A stretch of DNA of 7,869 bases from Candidatus Bathyarchaeota archaeon JdFR-04 (GCA_002010925.1 MTLR01000100.1:1-7869), one strand, 5' to 3'; shown: positions 1 through 6,536, numbered from the stretch's first letter. Notes: generated from the letters alone by a model not told the origin. Program-made: numbers and translations.

Positions 1-316
1 TTATCGCCGAAGCTTCGTAGACATTTCTATTAGTAAAAACCTTTTTGACGTTATCTAACTCAAGTCCTTCTACTTTTTCCAGTTGGCGAATTTCCACCCC
101 AAACCGTGTGCACTGCTCAACCATTTTCTGAACAAGTTCCTGACCAGTTATGCTAATGAAACCCGGGTAATTCTCTATCACCGGAGCATTAACAGTGTTG
201 CCTCCAGCCATTTTCTCTTCAATAATTAAGGTTTTCAGCCCACTCCTCGCCCCGTATAATCCAGCGGTTAATCCAGCAGCCCCCGCACCAATTATTATGA
301 GCTCCCACTTCTCCAT
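1..316 (-). CDS. Thioredoxin reductase-like FAD/NAD(P)H oxidoreductase, N-terminal part (runs off left edge)
   Basis: The visible 105 codons begin MEKWELIIIGAGAAGLTAG, a Rossmann FAD-binding fold with the GxGxxG dinucleotide motif directly after the first beta strand (G11, G13, G16). An acidic residue pair (EE, about residues 38-39) follows at the end of the second strand. The stretch MAGGNTVNAPVIENYPGF at about residues 41-58 matches the 'GG-x-ENxPG' segment typical of TrxB. Such enzymes move electrons from NAD(P)H via FAD to thioredoxin or a related disulfide substrate in the cytosol. The redox CxxC motif and NADPH domain would lie beyond position 1, so a CxxC-lacking ferredoxin/flavodoxin reductase relative cannot be excluded. 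The ATG at 316-314 is the start that leaves a normal short N-terminus before the FAD motif; no strong Shine-Dalgarno precedes it. The gene is divergent from hypF with about 70 bp between the ATGs. Confidence 0.85.
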   Translation of the reverse strand, partial: MEKWELIIIGAGAAGLTAGLYGARSGLKTLIIEEKMAGGNTVNAPVIENYPGFISITGQELVQKMVEQCTRFGVEIRQLEKVEGLELDNVKKVFTNRNVYEASAI

Positions 317-363
317 CAACGACACAACCAACCATCCAACACTCGTTATCTTGTTGTTTCTTC

Positions 364-374
364 GCTATTAAATG
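364..374 (-). promoter_or_regulatory. Possible TATA-like element for the flavoprotein gene
   Basis: Read on the minus strand this is GCATTTAATAG, an AT-rich TATA-like element. It lies about 50 bp upstream of the ATG at 316 and would give a leader of roughly 25-30 nt. It is the best candidate in a 70-bp gap but is not strongly conserved. Weak call. Confidence 0.25.
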
Positions 375-388
375 CTTAACTGAATCAT

Positions 389-397
389 GTTTATATG
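389..397 (+). promoter_or_regulatory. Putative archaeal TATA box for hypF
   Basis: GTTTATATG is close to the archaeal TATA consensus (TTTATATA). Transcription starting about 26 bp downstream would begin near 418-420. That leaves a leader of about 40 nt before the TTG at 459, the start I prefer for hypF. The element overlaps the codons that follow the first in-frame ATG (387), so that ATG is unlikely to be translated from this promoter. Confidence 0.45.
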
Positions 398-458
398 GAA
401 GTTAACATTCAAAACTAGATTCCAGCGGATTCAACCTTTAATCAAGAGATGGAACTGG

Positions 459-2753
459 TTGCGCGTTAAGATCAGGGTAACAGGCATCGTTCAGGGAGTA
501 GGATTCCGTCCCTTCATTTATCGGATAGCCACAAAAAACAAGTTAACAGGTTATGTACGTAACCGTGGAGACGCAGGCGTCGAGATTCTTGTTGAAGGCA
601 CAGAAAAAAACGTCAAACGCTTCATAGAACAGTTGCAGATGAAAAAACCGCCCCTTGCACAGATTCATCAAGTCCTAGTCGAATCCCTGAGCGGAGAACA
701 AGCCTATTCAAACTTCTCCATCTTGAAGAGCTCGAAGGAAACCGAACTTTCCGGCTCCGTTGTTCCACCAGATGTGGCCATATGCAACGAATGCCTAACC
801 GAACTTCGAAACCCACGAAACCCGCGGCACGCCTACTTCTTCATAACATGCGTAAACTGTGGTCCAAGATTCACAATAATTGAACGTCTACCATACGATA
901 GACAAAACACGACAATGCGGCAGTTCTCAATGTGCACTTTCTGCCAGAAAGAGTATACAGACCCAGCTAACAGGAGATTCCACGCCCAGACCGTCGCTTG
1001 TCCGAAATGCGGGCCAGAAGCCTACCTAACAACGAATAAAGGCGAAAGAATAGACTGCGAAGACCCTGTTCGGGAAGCTGGAAAACTTATCGCTGAGGGT
1101 AACATCCTTGCAATAAAGGGCTACGGAGGATTCCACATTGCAACATCCACACTGCTGTCAGAACCAATCGCGAAGCTGAGGGAAGTTAAATATCGAAGCC
1201 AAAAGCCGTTCGCGATAATGGCTCGAAGCATTGAAGCTGTACGCAGGTTTGCCAAAGTGTCTCCAGAGGAAGAAGAATTACTACTTTCCCATATCCGACC
1301 AATTCTCTTAGTTCGCAAGAAAGAAAAGTTCCCGCTTTCAGATTTAATTGCGCCTGGGCTTCACACCGTTGGGGTCATGCTACCCTACACGGGCATGCAT
1401 TACATGCTCTTCGACAAAGTAAACGAGCCAGCCTTCGTGATGACCAGTGCCAACCCACCCAACCAACCCATAATAAACAACGATAAGGCAGCGCTCAAGA
1501 AGTTAGGCAACTTCGTAGATTACTTCCTTTTCCACAACCGTGAAATAGCCCAACGTTGCGACGACTCAGTGGTTCGTCTTCACGGCAAAAACCAGAGCAT
1601 AATCCGAAGGTCACGGGGCTACGCCCCAGCCCCCATACGCCTAAAAACCCACGTATCAAAAACAGCTTTAGGTTTAGGCGGCGAATTAAACGTCACCGGA
1701 TGCATAATGCTCGGCAACAAGGCGTTTTTAACCCAACACATAGGCGACGTGGAAAACCTTGAAACGCTACAGTTTCTAAAAGAGGCAGTTTACCACTTGG
1801 CAAGACTGATAAACGCTGAAATAGAAGCTATAGCCTGCGACTTACACCCAAAATTCTCAACAACAAGATTAGCCGAAAATCTTGGAGCACAGCTTAACGT
1901 TCCAGTATTAAAAGTGCAGCACCATTATGCACATACAGCAGCTCTTATGGCTGAACATAACTTAGATGAGCTAATATGCATAGCATGCGACGGATACGGT
2001 TACGGCGAAGACGGAGGCGCCTGGGGAGGCGAAATAATTTACGCCCAACAAAGCGGAACCTGGAGCTTCAAACGCCTAGCGCATCTGGAGCAGCACACAC
2101 TTCTGGGAGGAGATTTAGCTACGCGATACCCGCTACGAATGGCCGCTGCTATCTTAGCTAAAGAAACATCGCCGGAAAAACTATGGGAATGGCTAAAAAC
2201 CCAAAAAGAGAAGTTTCCCTACGGCGAGGTAGAAATCCAACTTCTAATGCAACAAATCGAAAAAGAAAGGAAATATCCGAAATTTTTGACTTCAAGCTGT
2301 GGTAGAGTTCTAGACGCCGTGGCTGCCATCCTCGGAATATGCAGTGAACGAACCTATGAAGGTGAACCAGCAATGAAACTTGAGGCCATAGCAACCAAAG
2401 GTAAAGAAGCCCTAAGCCTAAAACCGGAAATAAACGGAAACTCCCTGATAACCTCTAACATGGTAAAAGAGGTCTTCTTAAACAGAGGAAAGGCCTCGGT
2501 AGCCGATTTAGCCTTCTCCGCAGAGTCCTATCTCGCCCGGGGACTAGCCACTTTAGCCATAGAAAAAGCCTTAGAGCTGGGTGTGAAAAACGTAGGATTC
2601 ACGGGGGGCGTGGCCTACAACGAACACATAACCCTAACCATTAAAAGAATTATGGAAGAGGCTGGAATCCAGTTTTTCGTTCATAGGCTGGTGCCGCCAG
2701 GTGATGGCGGAATCTCTTTTGGGCAAGCCATAATAGCTGGATTCGCAGAATAG
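459..2753 (+). CDS. hypF: HypF, carbamoyltransferase of [NiFe] hydrogenase maturation
   Basis: HypF uses carbamoyl phosphate and ATP to make carbamoyl-AMP and loads the carbamoyl group on the C-terminal Cys of HypE, the precursor of the cyanide ligands of the [NiFe] centre; it acts in the cytosol. All domains are present (numbering from the upstream in-frame ATG at 387; subtract 24 for the TTG start). The acylphosphatase domain spans about 27-115, with GIVQGVGFRPF at 33-43. Two zinc-finger motifs use C133/C136/C155/C158 and C183/C186/C205/C208. A YrdC/Sua5-like domain spans about 225-420. A Kae1-like domain runs from about 425 to the end, with the metal motif HHYAH (H512, H516), DGYGYGEDGG at 535-544 and GGVAYNEH at 740-747. 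The open frame extends to 387, but a TATA box overlaps that ATG and the acylphosphatase fold begins only at about residue 27. TTG at 459 gives 764 residues, close to the usual family length. The ribosome-binding site there is weak (GAGATGG), so the exact start is less certain than the function. hypF is separated from the hypCBAD operon by one opposing gene. Confidence 0.95.
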   Translation: MRVKIRVTGIVQGVGFRPFIYRIATKNKLTGYVRNRGDAGVEILVEGTEKNVKRFIEQLQMKKPPLAQIHQVLVESLSGEQAYSNFSILKSSKETELSGSVVPPDVAICNECLTELRNPRNPRHAYFFITCVNCGPRFTIIERLPYDRQNTTMRQFSMCTFCQKEYTDPANRRFHAQTVACPKCGPEAYLTTNKGERIDCEDPVREAGKLIAEGNILAIKGYGGFHIATSTLLSEPIAKLREVKYRSQKPFAIMARSIEAVRRFAKVSPEEEELLLSHIRPILLVRKKEKFPLSDLIAPGLHTVGVMLPYTGMHYMLFDKVNEPAFVMTSANPPNQPIINNDKAALKKLGNFVDYFLFHNREIAQRCDDSVVRLHGKNQSIIRRSRGYAPAPIRLKTHVSKTALGLGGELNVTGCIMLGNKAFLTQHIGDVENLETLQFLKEAVYHLARLINAEIEAIACDLHPKFSTTRLAENLGAQLNVPVLKVQHHYAHTAALMAEHNLDELICIACDGYGYGEDGGAWGGEIIYAQQSGTWSFKRLAHLEQHTLLGGDLATRYPLRMAAAILAKETSPEKLWEWLKTQKEKFPYGEVEIQLLMQQIEKERKYPKFLTSSCGRVLDAVAAILGICSERTYEGEPAMKLEAIATKGKEALSLKPEINGNSLITSNMVKEVFLNRGKASVADLAFSAESYLARGLATLAIEKALELGVKNVGFTGGVAYNEHITLTIKRIMEEAGIQFFVHRLVPPGDGGISFGQAIIAGFAE

Positions 2754-2759
2754 ATCCGG

Positions 2760-3509
2760 CTATGTCTTTCTGCTAATGATTATTATTCTGCCAGATTTGG
2801 CTTCATCAAAGCTTTCCTTTCGGAAAGAACCATAAACCTCAACAGTTTCAAGGTTTTTCTTGGCAAGCAACCCTTTCAATTCTTGAAGGTCATAAATGCG
2901 ATGATCAAAGCTAACCTCGCTTATTTCACTACTACATTTGTCTATGATTATCCATCGGCTCTTCATCCTCTTGCTTCTCCACTCAACCGAACGCTGCTCT
3001 AACGTTAGATACTCCTCCTCTTCCATCCAATCCCTTTCCCTAAAATTCCTCAAAAGCCATCCGGGATTGAACATGTCCAAGATAAAGGTTCCACCACTCC
3101 TCAAAACCCTTGATATTTCCTTAATAACTCCTTCATTTTCCTCCTCTGATGGAAAATACCCAAAACTGGTCCACACGTTTATAACGTTCTCGAAAGTCTC
3201 CTCCCTAAAAGGAAGGAACCTCATATCCGCCCGCACCAAAAAAAGATTTTCAACACCCGCTTCTTTAGCTCTGTTTTTCGCCGTTTGCAAGAGAAAACCA
3301 CTCAAATCCAACCCGACAACAGGCATATAACCAGAAAGCGGGATTGAAATCCTACCTGGCCCACAACAATGATCCAGAGTCAATCCTTTGGGCAATTTTT
3401 CCTTTAGAAAAGAAACTTGAATTTCAGTTACTTCCTTTCGCCTATCTGAAACAGTCAGCCAATACCTCCCCAGTTTGCCCTCAAACATCCGCTTGTACCA
3501 GTCACCCAT
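2760..3509 (-). CDS. Class I SAM-dependent methyltransferase, substrate unknown
   Basis: This is a Rossmann-type methyltransferase of the Methyltransf_11/25 kind. Counting from the upstream in-frame GTG at 3524 (subtract 5 for my start), motif I is TLDHCCGPGR (49-58). The acidic residue after strand 2 is in VVGLDLS (D73), the strand-3 Asp is in VRADMRFLPF (D100), and the post-IV region reads VLRSGGTFILDMFNP (140-154). Motif I has two adjacent Cys where the family usually has small residues (D-x-GCGxG). The C-terminal part, about 165-254, is beta-rich and probably forms the substrate cap. The likely product is a methylated small molecule or protein, but nothing identifies the substrate. I chose ATG at 3509 because AAGGGGAT lies 3-4 bp upstream; the GTG at 3524 would add five residues but has no ribosome-binding site. 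The gene is convergent with hypF (6 bp between stop codons) and divergent from hypC. Its position inside the hyp locus does not prove a role in hydrogenase maturation. Confidence 0.85.
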   Translation of the reverse strand: MGDWYKRMFEGKLGRYWLTVSDRRKEVTEIQVSFLKEKLPKGLTLDHCCGPGRISIPLSGYMPVVGLDLSGFLLQTAKNRAKEAGVENLFLVRADMRFLPFREETFENVINVWTSFGYFPSEEENEGVIKEISRVLRSGGTFILDMFNPGWLLRNFRERDWMEEEEYLTLEQRSVEWRSKRMKSRWIIIDKCSSEISEVSFDHRIYDLQELKGLLAKKNLETVEVYGSFRKESFDEAKSGRIIIISRKT

Positions 3510-3512
3510 AAT

Positions 3513-3520
3513 ATCCCCTT
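3513..3520 (-). promoter_or_regulatory. Ribosome-binding site of the methyltransferase gene
   Basis: Minus-strand AAGGGGAT sits three bases before the ATG at 3509-3507, with the G-run about 5 nt away. It supports this ATG over the GTG at 3524, which it would lie behind. Confidence 0.6.
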
Positions 3521-3539
3521 GCACCCTTTACGAAGATAA

Positions 3540-3549
3540 GGTATAAACG
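3540..3549 (-). promoter_or_regulatory. Possible TATA box for the methyltransferase gene
   Basis: The minus strand reads CGTTTATACC. A start about 26 bp downstream would fall near 3518, giving a leader of about ten bases that begins at the ribosome-binding site. The near-symmetric TATA at 3588-3598 could also serve this strand with a longer leader. I cannot decide between the two. Confidence 0.3.
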
Positions 3550-3587
3550 GTTTACGTTAATCGAAAACTTGTGAATTTTTAGAAATC

Positions 3588-3598
3588 CATTTATAACC
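3588..3598 (+). promoter_or_regulatory. Putative TATA box of the hypCBAD operon
   Basis: CATTTATAACC, with the A/T core at 3590-3596, is preceded by the purine-rich AGAAAT that could serve as a BRE. Its centre is about 33 bp before the hypC ATG at 3626, so transcription would begin near 3619-3620. The message would then be leaderless or nearly so, which fits the lack of a clear Shine-Dalgarno before hypC. Confidence 0.5.
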
Positions 3599-3625
3599 GG
3601 GCTGAAATGTAGGTTTTGATATAAC

Positions 3626-3886
3626 ATGTGCTTAGCCGTTCCCGCTAAAATCATGGAAATATCCGGCGATCTAGCGAAAGTGGACTTTGGAAGCGGTGTC
3701 TTAAGAGAGGTAAACATAATGCTTCTCGAAGAAGCCAAAAAAGGTGATTACGTGCTTGTTCACGCGGGATACGCCATCCAACGCTTAGACGAGCAGGAAG
3801 CAGAGGAAACCCTGCGACTATGGAAAGAATTCTTGGAAAAAGCTGAAATCGCTGGTGTAGAAGAGGAGAAAACTGATGAACATTAA
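3626..3886 (+). CDS. hypC: HypC, [NiFe] hydrogenase maturation chaperone
   Basis: HypC is a small OB-fold chaperone that holds the Fe(CN)2CO unit together with HypD and then carries it to the immature hydrogenase large subunit. The 86-residue length is normal. The N-terminus MCLAVPAKIMEI carries the essential Cys2, which in the family becomes the new N-terminal iron ligand after Met removal. The other family signature is YVLVHAGYAIQRLDEQEAEETL (42-63) with conserved H46. The C-terminal tail is charged (VEEEKTDEH) and lacks features. The start is fixed by the requirement for Met-Cys. It is the first gene of a tight operon; its last 11 bases overlap hypB, which suggests translational coupling. 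Confidence 0.96.
   Translation: MCLAVPAKIMEISGDLAKVDFGSGVLREVNIMLLEEAKKGDYVLVHAGYAIQRLDEQEAEETLRLWKEFLEKAEIAGVEEEKTDEH
3863..3869 (+). promoter_or_regulatory. Ribosome-binding site of hypB
   Basis: GAGGAGA lies inside the end of hypC, about 6-7 nt before the hypB ATG at 3876. It is the strongest Shine-Dalgarno in the operon and supports that start despite the 11-bp overlap. Confidence 0.65.
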
Positions 3887-4553
3887 AGACGTTATAAGAG
3901 CTGAAGAAGGGGAAATTTTCGATATCGAATTAGACGAAAATGTATTAAAAGCAAACGCGAAGCTTGCTCAGCAAAACCGTGAACTCCTCCTTAAACACGG
4001 AGTAAACTCTATTGACGTTATGGGTTCCATCGGCGCTGGCAAAACCTCGCTCATAGAGAAAATGGTGGAAAAACTCAAAACCCGTTATCGAATTGCCGTT
4101 TTCAAAGGAGACTTAACAACAACCATCGACGCTGAAATCATTAGTAGACACGGCGTAGATGTAATAGCCATAAACACGGGAAAGGAGTGCCATCTAGACG
4201 CCAATCTGGTTCATAAAGCCCTAAAACGGCTAAACCTGAAAATGGTTGACTTGCTCTTTATCGAAAACGTTGGAAACCTTATCTGCCCAGCCGAGTTCCC
4301 CTTGGGCTCGGAAAAACGTATAGTAGTCATCAGTGTAACGGAAGGACCCTATATGGTAGTGAAGCATCCTTTCATATTTATGGACGCTGATGTGGTGGCT
4401 ATAAACAAAGTTGACTTGGCCGAAGCTATGGAAGTGGATGTTACCAAACTTGGAGGAGACGTGAAAAAGATTAACCCGAAGGCCGCGGTAGTTGCAACTA
4501 ACTGCCGTACAGGCGAAGGCGTAAACCAAGTAATAGCTGCGTTAAAGCTTTAA
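3876..4553 (+). CDS. hypB: HypB, GTPase for nickel insertion into [NiFe] hydrogenase
   Basis: HypB is a SIMIBI-class GTPase that works with HypA to load nickel into the hydrogenase large subunit after the Fe(CN)2CO centre is in place; homologues may also help urease maturation. The 225-residue protein has the Walker A motif GSIGAGKTS at 50-58. The metal site of the G domain is seen as C105-H106 (KECHLD) and C137 (NLICPAE), the pattern described for archaeal HypB dimers. The guanine-specificity motif is NKVD at 177-180. FKGDLTTTIDAE at 76-87 is the switch region with the conserved Asp. The bacterial N-terminal CxxCGC high-affinity nickel motif and any His-rich stretch are absent, as is usual in archaea. 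It overlaps hypC by 11 bases and is followed by hypA after 16 bases. Confidence 0.97.
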   Translation: MNIKDVIRAEEGEIFDIELDENVLKANAKLAQQNRELLLKHGVNSIDVMGSIGAGKTSLIEKMVEKLKTRYRIAVFKGDLTTTIDAEIISRHGVDVIAINTGKECHLDANLVHKALKRLNLKMVDLLFIENVGNLICPAEFPLGSEKRIVVISVTEGPYMVVKHPFIFMDADVVAINKVDLAEAMEVDVTKLGGDVKKINPKAAVVATNCRTGEGVNQVIAALKL

Positions 4554-4556
4554 CAT

Positions 4557-4560
4557 GGAG
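4557..4560 (+). promoter_or_regulatory. Ribosome-binding site of hypA (decides the TTG start)
   Basis: GGAG begins four bases after the hypB stop codon and lies 9 nt before the TTG at 4570. Together with the need for His at position 2 it supports the TTG over the out-of-frame ATG at 4574. Confidence 0.55.
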
Positions 4561-4569
4561 TATCGATAG

Positions 4570-4944
4570 TTGCATGAAGGAGCAATAACATCGCAAATTG
4601 TGGAAAACGTGTTACGTGAGGCAGAAAAGCGAAAAGCCAAAAGCGTATTAGAAGTTCACTTAGAAATCGGGAAACTAATGTTCCTAAATCCTGAACAAGT
4701 ACGTTTTTGGTATCAAATGCTGACAAAGAACACCATTCTAGAAGGTTCCAAACTTATGATCGAAGAGAAAGAAGGAGTTGTTAAATGCCCAAAATGCGGC
4801 TACCAAGGAGACTTTAAATACATAAACGATGACCCAGCCTTCCATGTTCCCACGCCAACCCTTAACTGTCCAAAATGCGACGGAACGGTTGAAATAATAG
4901 GCGGAAAAGAATGCTTAATAAAAAAGGTCAAAATGTTGATATGA
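4570..4944 (+). CDS. hypA: HypA, nickel metallochaperone
   Basis: HypA binds nickel at its N-terminus and hands it, with HypB, to the hydrogenase large subunit. The 124-residue product begins MHEGAITSQIVENVL, matching the invariant Met-His-Glu N-terminus in which His2 is a nickel ligand. The zinc domain uses C73/C76 (CPKCG) and C100/C103 (CPKCD). The insert between the two Cys pairs (YINDDPAFHVPTPTLN) is longer than in many bacteria and resembles archaeal HypA proteins with an extended zinc loop. The start codon is TTG. The nearby ATG at 4574 is out of frame and stops after four codons, and no other in-frame start preserves MHE. It follows hypB by 16 bases, and hypD begins one base after its stop codon. 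Confidence 0.95.
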   Translation: MHEGAITSQIVENVLREAEKRKAKSVLEVHLEIGKLMFLNPEQVRFWYQMLTKNTILEGSKLMIEEKEGVVKCPKCGYQGDFKYINDDPAFHVPTPTLNCPKCDGTVEIIGGKECLIKKVKMLI

Positions 4945-4945
4945 A

Positions 4946-6013
4946 ATGTTCAAGAGGTTTCGCGACCCAAAACTTGCTGAAAAAATAGTAAGGCACATAA
5001 GACGTTTGGCGCCTTCCTACACGGTAAAAATATGCCATGTCTGCGGAACCCATGAATGGACCATCACCCATTTTGGACTTCGAAGTCTCCTTCCGTCAAC
5101 CGTTGATGTAATCGCTGGTCCAGGATGCCCAGTATGCGTGACCCCAGCAGCCGATATCGATGCTGCTATACAGTTAGCCTTAGAAGGCGTAACCATAACG
5201 TGTTTTGGCGATGTTTTACGGGTTCCAGGATCAGAGCTCTCCCTTTTAGATGCGAAAGCCAGAGGCGGTGACGTGCGAATAGTTTACAGCGTAGGCGACG
5301 CGGTGAAAATGGCCAAACAAGAAACCAGCCGAGAGTTCGTTTTTTTCGCCATAGGCTTCGAAACAACAGCCCCTTCCACAGCCATAGAGGTGCTGAAAAA
5401 ACCCCCGCCCAACCTTTCCTTCTTGATGGCCCACAGGCTCATCCCACCAGCAATGGAGCTCCTCCTAGGAATAGGTGACCTCCAAATAGACGGCTTCATA
5501 GCCCCCGGACACGTAAGCACAATAATAGGCATGAAACCCTACCAAATTTTTCCAGAAGCCTACGGTATGCCAACAGTCATCGCTGGATTCGAGCCCTTAG
5601 ATGTGCTGTTTGCCATATCAATGGTTCTGCAGCAAATAAGAGAGGAAACGCCAAAGCTGGAAAACGAGTACAAACGAGCCGTAACTCCACAAGGCAATGT
5701 GAAAGCTCAAAAACTTATGCAAAAAGCTTTCACCACAATATCCACTGAATGGCGTGGAATTGGAAGGCTACCTGACTCTGGGCTGACTCTCAACGAGGAA
5801 TATGAAAAATACGACGCAAGAAAACGCTACGATATGCCAGCAAAAAAGGGAAGAGATCTCCTTCCAGGATGTCAATGCCATCTCATAATGATAGGAAAAA
5901 TGAAACCGAATCAATGCAAATTATTCATGAAGGAATGCACTCCCGAGTCGCCAAAAGGCCCATGCATGGTAAGCATCGAAGGAACATGCCGAATATGGGT
6001 AAGTAGCAGATAA
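4946..6013 (+). CDS. hypD: HypD, Fe-S scaffold for Fe(CN)2CO assembly
   Basis: HypD, with HypC, is the scaffold where cyanide and CO are attached to the iron of the [NiFe] centre. It has 355 residues, a normal length. Visible family motifs are CHVCGTHEWTI (30-40; C33), AGPGCPVCVTPAADID (58-72; C61 and C64), FAIGFETTAPS (134-144), IDGFIAPGHVSTIIG (181-195) and GFEPLDVL (214-221). The C-terminal Cys-rich part (C309, C311, C324, C331, C340, C348), including the sequence ECTPESPKGPCMVSIEGTC, supplies the 4Fe-4S cluster ligands and the thiol relay. Two differences from the common bacterial form are seen: CGTHE instead of CGTHT, and CQCHLIMIGKM where C-x-CGEVLRG is usual. The first, as I recall, occurs in other archaeal HypD. 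The ATG lies one base after the hypA stop codon, implying translational coupling; no separate ribosome-binding site is clear. It is the last gene of the operon. Confidence 0.96.
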   Translation: MFKRFRDPKLAEKIVRHIRRLAPSYTVKICHVCGTHEWTITHFGLRSLLPSTVDVIAGPGCPVCVTPAADIDAAIQLALEGVTITCFGDVLRVPGSELSLLDAKARGGDVRIVYSVGDAVKMAKQETSREFVFFAIGFETTAPSTAIEVLKKPPPNLSFLMAHRLIPPAMELLLGIGDLQIDGFIAPGHVSTIIGMKPYQIFPEAYGMPTVIAGFEPLDVLFAISMVLQQIREETPKLENEYKRAVTPQGNVKAQKLMQKAFTTISTEWRGIGRLPDSGLTLNEEYEKYDARKRYDMPAKKGRDLLPGCQCHLIMIGKMKPNQCKLFMKECTPESPKGPCMVSIEGTCRIWVSSR

Positions 6014-6028
6014 TACTCAGCAAAGAAC

Positions 6029-6044
6029 TTAACTTTTTGGTTAA
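6029..6044 (+). terminator. Weak stem with T-run after hypD
   Basis: TTAAC (6029-6033) and GTTAA (6040-6044) form a perfect 5-bp inverted repeat around a TTTTTG loop, 15 bases after the hypD stop codon. The stem is AT-rich and short. In an archaeon the T5 tract is probably the more relevant part. Weak call. Confidence 0.3.
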
Positions 6045-6068
6045 AACACACTTCATTGTTTAATATCC

Positions 6069-6084
6069 GAAAAAGAAAAAATTA
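6069..6084 (-). terminator. T-rich termination tract for the minus-strand membrane protein gene
   Basis: On the minus strand this reads TAATTTTTTCTTTTTC, about 60 bases past the stop codon of the four-helix protein. Runs of T without a stem are the common archaeal termination signal. Another T5 run lies slightly closer to the gene at 6092-6096. Confidence 0.4.
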
Positions 6085-6142
6085 CAATGATAAAAATTAG
6101 GGGTGTAATGCAACAATTTCTCTCATTTGTCCATACATCGTA

Positions 6143-6529
6143 TTATTTTTTTGCTATTCCTAAAGCGCCGCCAATTATCCCTAGGATAAAGCCCACGAAG
6201 AAACCGCCACCTATGAAGATGCTGAGAATGGAAAACAATAACACCATGATGCCCCCGATCATCTCTCTTCCTGGTATATAAATCAGGAATGAGCCAAGGA
6301 TAACTAAGGCAGCGAAAATTAGACCTACGATTCCAAGTGTTGTTAATACAGTACTGATGTCTCTGCCCCACATCCCAGATCCATGTATTGTATTCATCAT
6401 ATCTATCATAACTTCAACAAATGCTTTTGCAAAGAAAAAAACCAGACTGTTAACCAAGATTAGAACCCCTGCAATAAGTGACACAACAAATCCCGCTATG
6501 GCTCTCTTTTCTTCTATAGGTCTTTCCAA
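6143..6529 (-). CDS. Small four-helix membrane protein, function unknown
   Basis: The 128-residue product is almost entirely hydrophobic. Likely membrane helices are at about 11-34, 61-85, 91-107 and 108-125. A longer polar loop (about 35-60) sits between the first two, and the last two form a Gly-rich hairpin (IGGGFFVGFILGIIGGALGI). Positive residues at the N-terminus (R3, K8, R9), at R88 and at the C-terminal KK predict both termini in the cytosol. There are no catalytic, metal or redox motifs. It resembles the many small Gly-rich four-helix proteins of archaea and Gram-positive bacteria, but I cannot name a family securely. The start is TTG at 6529, chosen because GGGGTG lies 7 bases upstream and because the next in-frame Met (41) would remove the first helix. 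It is followed by the hyp operon tail-to-tail; no functional link is shown. Confidence 0.75.
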   Translation of the reverse strand: MERPIEEKRAIAGFVVSLIAGVLILVNSLVFFFAKAFVEVMIDMMNTIHGSGMWGRDISTVLTTLGIVGLIFAALVILGSFLIYIPGREMIGGIMVLLFSILSIFIGGGFFVGFILGIIGGALGIAKK

Positions 6530-6536
6530 TTTCTTT

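Noticed and set aside
449..469. Six-codon frame ATG...TAA overlapping the proposed TTG start of hypF, considered as a regulatory upstream ORF
   Set aside because: It is too short and has no ribosome-binding site or sign of an attenuator; it is most simply an out-of-frame reading of the HypF N-terminus.
2938..3330. 130-codon open frame on the plus strand
   Set aside because: It lies wholly inside the methyltransferase gene on the other strand, whose product has clear SAM-binding motifs; the plus-strand product is Ser/Leu-rich and featureless.
3502..3738. Open frame of 78 codons on the minus strand overlapping the start of hypC and the promoter region
   Set aside because: It is the antisense of the hypC N-terminus, shows no family motif, and runs through the promoter region and into the methyltransferase start.
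4230..4529. 99-codon minus-strand open frame inside hypB
   Set aside because: It is a shadow of hypB, which has intact GTPase motifs across the same bases; the shadow has no recognisable domain or start signal.
6014..6142. Possible small gene or RNA between hypD and the four-helix protein gene
   Set aside because: Only T-rich tracts and a weak 5-bp inverted repeat are seen; this is best read as a convergent terminator region.
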